NCBI GenBank assembly: GCA_036939355.1
Contig: JALLAP010001172.1
Coordinates: forward strand, 1-12,759
Direction: 5' to 3'
DNA: 12,759 nt
Origin: Thalassiosira profunda
Lineage: Eukaryota; Bacillariophyta; Thalassiosirophyceae; Thalassiosirales; Thalassiosiraceae
This document shows positions 8,268 through 12,759 of the stretch, one piece after another. Positions within the stretch are counted from its first letter, which is position 1; each line of letters opens with the position of its first letter. The position numbers were made by a program, and so were the translations under genes. The notes under the pieces were generated by a model. The model was not told the DNA's origin and did no database searches. It worked only from the letters and a program-made list of their open reading frames with translations.

Positions 8268-8782
8268 AGCGCGGCGATCGTGTTCCGTGGTTCCTCGGGC
8301 TTTGTGTGGCCTCTCCAAGGCAGTAGCTGCGGTCGAGTGCACGATGATCGGCCTGGATTCCACACCGGGGGAATTAGCCGTAGTCTGCACGAGGACGCCG
8401 CAGGCGATCTGTACAGAGATGGAGCACGAGAACGAGTGCACCGCGCTGCACGAGCTGGGCGGGGCGTACGTGGTGGCGATCGCGCCCGTCCTGGAGTGCT
8501 AACCGGGGGAGGAGGCGCATCGCGTGCACGGCACGCTCCACCATCTTGATTCCCTGCCGCCAGGGAGGCAATTGACGGAATCTTTGGGCGCGGGTTCGCG
8601 GGGAGACGCGGGCGTCCTCGACGGGGGCTCGTGCCGGAGGAGTCGACGTCGAACGGGTTGGACGAGACCGTGGGGAACTTGGAGTTGGCGCTGATGATGC
8701 TGTTGGAGTACTCCGTGGCCTGGATTGTGTGGGATTTTCCGGGGGAGTGGTGTCGAACGAGGTGAGAATTGCCTGCTTATCT

Positions 8783-9675
8783 TTACAATACCGGCCGAAA
8801 CATAAAGTTGCATTGGAATGACCACGTCATCCAGGCATCATTCAACTCTTTCGCGCTTGAGTTCGGCCTGAACCCCCTACTAACAAACCACGATCTCTTG
8901 CAAACGTTCACAGCCCTCTCGTTCGCGCCGCGGTCGTGCGCAACGGCGGCCGTGAGCAGGGTTTCGTCTCTCCCAAATCGACGATCGCTCTCCGCCCAGA
9001 CGGGTTGCAACACCAGCTGGTTTCCCATGCGGAACGCCACCATCTTCGCGCGGTAGCCCTTGTCGTATACATTGGTCCAAGGTACGACATGTCCGTTCAC
9101 CAAATCCACCGCTTGAAATTCCATCTGCTCCTGCAAATAACCCGCCCGTTCGTTGTACATCGTGTCGCTTACAGCTCCGGTCCATAGAGGTGCCACGACG
9201 ATCCATCCACACAGTTGATTGCCCACCCCTCCCTTGAAGCAGTTCTGATTGTAATATTTGCTGTAAGTCATTCGATTGAAGTCGGCGTCCGAAAAGCCGA
9301 AGGCCGGAATGTTGGTCATGTCCCACATCACAATTCTCAACCCATCATACTTTCGGCCCCATTTCTCATTGTCCCGCAGAGAGACATCCTCGTCGTACGA
9401 AACGTACGTCGGCCAAACGTTGCGCGCGTGGCGTTCCATGCTGTATTTGAGGTTGATTTCCTGCCGGAGGTACTTTGGGTCGGGGCCATACCGGGCACTG
9501 ATGTCTGGCTTTCGGGCAAACGTCCGGCCCCACTTATATTCGAAGTGCATGAACCAGGCCTCCAGCCACGTCAGGACAGTGCACCGCTCGACCATCTTCG
9601 CCAAGTCCCCGTTGCAAACGATCATGACGTACGCAAGCAAGTGCTGCATAGACGGAAACCCGGTCCTCCGCTTCA
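8783..9675 (-). mobile_element. Helix-turn-helix-like segment and DDE catalytic domain of a DDE_4-class DNA transposon
   Basis: The coding part of the element inside the window ends here with a catalytic core holding all conserved acids. Codons are D1 at 9320-9322, the VSD aspartate at 9164-9166, the YDKGY aspartate at 9062-9064 and the glutamate at 8918-8920. The stretch YSKYYNQNCFKGGVG before the VSD motif matches the usual DDE_4 Y-s-x-Y-K/N-x-H/N-x-x-K-x-x-x-G pattern. No terminal inverted repeat or target-site duplication can be paired because the right end lies beyond 12759. The element is at least about 4 kb long. Confidence 0.75.
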
Positions 9676-12600
9676 CCTGATCGGGCTCCATATCGAGCGA
9701 AACGATGGGCGGGTCTTTGCTGTGAGAGTGCGGTCGATTCTCGTTTTGGAGGGGCTGCAATTCGCCGGAGAAGAATCGTCCGCTCGCGGCATCGGGATAT
9801 GACAGCTCGCCGTGGAGATGCAGCCCAGAGGCGTGTTTCAAAGCAGGGTTGATGGCAATGTGCGCCTCGTCGGAATTCTGCTCCCAATCTTGACACCGGG
9901 CCAGTTTCTCCGCTGCGAGCTCGGCCTTCAGCCGGTCGCGTTCCACCTGCGCCAGCAGCAACTGCTCCTCCGTTAGACAAAGCGCCTCCTTCGTGGTCGA
10001 CGGCTTGGAAGACTGAGATTCGAGCTCGTTTTCCAACTCGTCGACGGCGAGATCCGGTGGCACATATCCGTCCTCCATAGTTTCCTTCATGCCGTTGACG
10101 ATCCTTGCGACAGCGCGATCGCGGCCAGTGCCCTTTGATCCGGTCGATTCGANTTTCCTTCATGCCGTTGACGATCCTTGCGACAGCGCGATCGCGGCCA
10201 GTGCCCTTTGATCCGGTCGATTCGATCAGGCTGGACTCGGGACCGCAAGCATGAGGCACAGTGAGTAGAAATGCGCGTTCGAATGGCTCCTCGTCCTTGT
10301 ATTTGACTCTGATTCGCTTTGTTGTCCTTTCGAACTGATGATTCTCGCAGACAAAGTATTGACGTCTGTCGTCGGGCTTGTATCCCATCCGGCGCAGCGT
10401 CTCCTGTCGAAGGAGGATCTTCCCGTAGCGCCTTATAACGACATCTCGCGGCGGCTTGGCTGCTTTCAGCTCGGCAGGGTACTTGGGCACCTTGTGAAAC
10501 GACATCGACGGGTGGGACGTACTGTTGACCGGGCACATTCCCTCCCACATGTGGCATCTCCGATAACACTTCCTCTTTCGCAGTGGTATCGTTGGCCTGC
10601 GGGCAGTGGCTCGTGCACGAATGGGCAGCTGTTGCGAGCGCCGATGCGCCCCGGGCTGGCGTCGGGCCGGAGATGGAGTCACCGAGCGACGGCCCGTCGT
10701 GCGTCTTGGCGTGGCCCGAGCGGGCGTGGGAGATATTTCCGCATGCGGTCGCTTCTTCAGATTGGCGCGCGAGGTACTGGCCATCTTCGTTGATCGCTGC
10801 TCGGTCATCTTCTTCAATTGTGTCCACGAGCGCTTGGCCTCTTTCTCGGCCGAATTCAGCTGGCTAAAGTCGTCGCCCATCTGCTTCACCGCGCGCATAG
10901 ATAGAAGCCTGTGGCCAACGATGTCAGATCCATCCATTTCGCAACCCGCAGCTTTCATCATGGACGCAACCTTGAGATAGTCCGGGGGGCGCAAATTCTT
11001 TGGGTGGCAATCGCAACACCACCATCGGTTCTCCTCGGGGATCAGCGCCTCGCTTTGTTCGAACGTTTGCTGACAAAGGGGATGGACTGGCCGGGAGCAC
11101 GACGCCCCGCAGCACTCCTTCATCTCCTGTGAATGGTTGTTTGGACTGTGGGCGCAGTTGGGCAAGGAGCACTTCGAGGGTGGCGCGTTGGCGGTTGCCG
11201 GTGGCTGCGTTGAGCCGTCAGTTTTCTCCGGACGAGTTGGCCGCATAGTGAGTTTTTTCGCCCTCTGAGATGTCGACGTGAATCTCATGTCTGAAACTGG
11301 TCCCAACTCTGATGGCTTTGGTGGTACCTTACTCTTTTGCTTCCATGCTTTGCGACGCTCAGTGCCAACGGCGAACCCTTGAAGTAACTCAGGAATGGCT
11401 TTGCTTTGCACATCGCCCTCAGGTACGACCTCGCCTGCCGCCTCCATCAGTGTGACTATGCTCTCTTTCATATCTGAAATCTCACCATCTGTCCAATTGC
11501 TCATGCTCCACATCCACTGCAGATCCTCGGCGTTGGCGTCTGTGTTGGCTACGGAGCCGCCATCGTTTGGATCCGCGGATGCAGTGATGCGGGAGGCGAG
11601 GGCGATGAGCATGCTCTCGGCCAAATCCTCCATAAGGAGGATCGACAACAGATAGAGGACGACCAGCGTGTGCACGCAAACAATTCGCTCCTCGTCTTGC
11701 GACCCGCACTGGCACGTGCATTTGCAGCCGAGAAGCTTGTTGGCAGTAGCAACTACCTCGGTGCGGTAAATGTTCTTCCTCATCGACGCCGGGACGTCGA
11801 AGCCCAGCCGGATGCCCACGCCTCCATCCTCGTCGAGTACGAGGCTTCCCATGCCGGTGTCCATCGATTTGCAGCGGCTGTCGAACGAGTGTCGGATGCA
11901 ACGCTTCAGAAGCCGGAATCCTTCGTCGAGGCGGGACTGCGCTGCAAACTCCACGAACAGCGACGGGAGCGAATCGTACAACACCGGATCCTTGACCCAA
12001 TCCGTCCATTTTGTGCTGGCCGTCGATTCAAGCCGGACCAGCGAAGAGAACATCTCCAGGATGCCCGGCAGGTACTTTGCGTCGAGATCTGGGTCCGACA
12101 AGAAGGCGCCTCCTTCACCAAAGTTGACGTCGTCGACGATTGTGTTCCAGTGCTCTGTCACCTCGGCGTCCAACTCTTTTGATTGGTAAACGGGAAACGG
12201 GACGTCATCGAGCATGCCATTGAGGCGAGCAGAGGCAATCTCCTTCTTGGCGTACATGTCCATAACTTCGTCCACAGTAAGTTCCTTGGCTCGTTCGACG
12301 CCCCATTTGCTCGCCAGCTCGTCTCTCATCTGACTGATTGATGTTGCCCCGACTTCGTCGTCAACCTCAGGCACTAACAGTTCGGCCGCGTAACAAGGTA
12401 GGCAGTGGATTCTTTCGCCGATCGATGCACGGCAGTGCTTGCAAACGACCCCGTCGCAGCTCACGCATTTGTCGAATCCGTCCGCACACAGGAATTTGTG
12501 AGTGCACATTCCGACGCCCTTGCACTCGCCCACCTCCGGCCCGTCCACGATGTCGGTGTAGCCATTCAACGCGAATTCCTCCAGATAGAGGGGCAGCTTG

Positions 12601-12759
12601 GTCGGCGGGGTGTCGTCGAGATACGTTCGGCTGGGATCCTCGCCATCTTCCGGGGCCAAATTCGTCGGCTCGTAGACCAGCGCACGGATGTATGTGTGCA
12701 CGACGTCGCCATCGAATCCCTCAGTGTAAGTGTAGAGATACTTCTTCAGGTAAGCGAAG
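8783..12759 (-). CDS. Large multi-zinc-finger DDE transposase (SWIM, PHD-like, THAP-like, DDE_Tnp_4), 5' partial, split by an assembly duplication
   Basis: The frame is open from the right edge (first full codon at 12758) to a TAA at 8783-8785, followed two codons on by a second in-frame TAA. It is interrupted only by a 73-base duplication containing an N (10081-10225). Without that, it is one frame of 1,300 residues lacking its N-terminus; the next numbers use that joined frame. Residues 79-122 hold nine cysteines. SWIM follows as C347-T-C349...C361-V-H363. A PHD-like finger lies at 530-584 (C530, C535, C550, C554, H559, C562, C581, C584). A basic linker spans ~640-730. A THAP-like finger covers 731-807 (C731, C735, FHKVP, C804, H807). 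A coiled coil is at ~905-935 and a helix-turn-helix-like segment at ~1005-1055. The catalytic domain has MWDMTN (D1122), VSD (D1174), YDKGY (D1208) and NERAVN (E1256), with 47 residues between D1208 and E1256. This fits DDE_Tnp_4 elements such as PIF/Harbinger or ISL2EU, which move DNA by cut-and-paste. All catalytic residues are intact. Confidence 0.85.
10081..10225. repeat. Exact 72-base direct repeat around a single N: unmerged contig overlap
   Basis: Bases 10081-10152 and 10154-10225 are identical over all 72 positions, and the only base between them is the N at 10153. The identity stops exactly at the N on one side of each copy. This is how two overlapping contigs look when a scaffolder places them side by side with a minimal gap. 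The 73-base insertion is one more than a multiple of three, so it shifts the frame of the transposase gene. With one copy and the N removed, the residues ...VNGMKE continue directly into TMEDGYVPPD... in the same frame. Confidence 0.93.

Larger units (their letters stand above)
7475..8782. other. 1.3 kb with no supported gene; should contain a transposon end and the DTW promoter
   Basis: The open frames here lack recognisable motifs and overlap on both strands, as expected in GC-rich non-coding DNA. The longest is a plus-strand frame at 7726-8502, which is rich in Pro, Arg and Ser and is interrupted by a 20-base tandem repeat. Visible structure is limited to two small tandem repeats (7552-7572, 8221-8267), a hairpin with 6-base arms GCAACG/CGTTGC (7616-7621 and 7631-7636), and another with arms TCCCTG/CAGGGA (8551-8556 and 8561-8566). 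The left terminus of the transposon encoding the gene at 8783-12759 should lie here. Its terminal inverted repeat cannot be identified because the other end is outside the window. Confidence 0.5.

Noticed and set aside
7726..8502. Plus-strand open frame of 258 codons in the intergenic region
   Set aside because: No recognisable domain, rich in Pro/Arg/Ser, interrupted by a 20-base tandem repeat whose length does not fit a reading frame, and overlapped by equally long frames on the minus strand.
8545..8580. Possible terminator or transposon-end hairpin (TCCCTG/CAGGGA)
   Set aside because: The arms are only six bases, there is no T run, and no matching partner end is available in the window. 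Such hairpins are expected by chance in GC-rich DNA.
8755..8766. Plus-strand AG|GTGAG resembling a 5' splice site
   Set aside because: No plus-strand exon with a recognisable product ends there, and the downstream bases are the 3' end of the minus-strand transposase.
8171..8776. About 200 stop-free codons in the transposase frame after TAA-AGA-TAA
   Set aside because: The DDE domain is already complete at 8786, two stops precede this stretch, and its composition becomes Arg/Pro/Ala-rich. Read-through or a lost exon cannot be supported.
9534..10153. Arg-rich C-terminal tail (~180 residues) of the frame entering from the right edge
   Set aside because: It is translated only because of the 73-base duplication and N at 10081-10225. 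The same bases encode the coiled coil and transposase in the correct frame.
1..12759. CRISPR array, tRNA or rRNA genes
   Set aside because: No regularly spaced repeats of suitable length, no recognisable tRNA TPsiC/anticodon arrangement and no conserved rRNA stretch was seen by eye on either strand. A tRNAscan-SE and Infernal run would be decisive.

Overview
The window looks like nuclear DNA of an intron-poor unicellular eukaryote. The evidence is a giant secreted-type fibronectin III (FN3) protein, a DTW-family tRNA-modifying enzyme and a multi-zinc-finger DDE transposase. There are no bacterial operon signals, and coding stretches of 3.9-5.8 kb run without introns. The FN3 protein's 'EIQTVTTSA'-type linkers and its ~75-residue beta modules resemble, from memory, large proteins of stramenopile and other algal or protist genomes. 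That affiliation is an inference, and a more precise taxon cannot be defended. The DNA is GC-rich apart from a few short AT-rich islands.

All three supported genes lie on the minus strand; almost all plus-strand open frames are shadows of them. Positions 1-5833 hold the first 1,944 codons of the FN3 protein. It starts at an ATG at 5833 and runs off the left edge with no stop. Positions 5834-6218 are a short intergenic region with an AT-rich, palindrome-dense island. Positions 6219-7205 encode the DTW-domain tRNA-uridine aminocarboxypropyltransferase-like enzyme. Its likely N-terminus, at about 7178-7474, lies in another frame and is joined through a five-base homopolymer, so a frameshift is suspected. 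Positions 7475-8782 are about 1.3 kb with no gene I can support, containing two small tandem repeats.

Positions 8783-12759 encode a very large transposase that runs off the right edge. In order it carries a nine-cysteine cluster, a SWIM-type zinc finger, a PHD-like finger, a basic linker, a THAP-like finger, a coiled coil and a DDE_Tnp_4 / PIF-Harbinger/ISL2EU-like catalytic domain with D, D and E present at DD47E spacing. In the raw sequence the gene looks broken. A 72-bp segment is repeated exactly on either side of a single N (10081-10152, 10154-10225), which shifts the frame. Removing the 73-base duplication restores one open frame of at least 1,300 residues, so this is best read as an unmerged contig overlap.

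The genes do not form a pathway: two are host genes (a surface or secreted protein and an RNA-modifying enzyme), and beside them sits a large DNA transposon whose left terminus should lie somewhere between about 7.5 and 8.8 kb.
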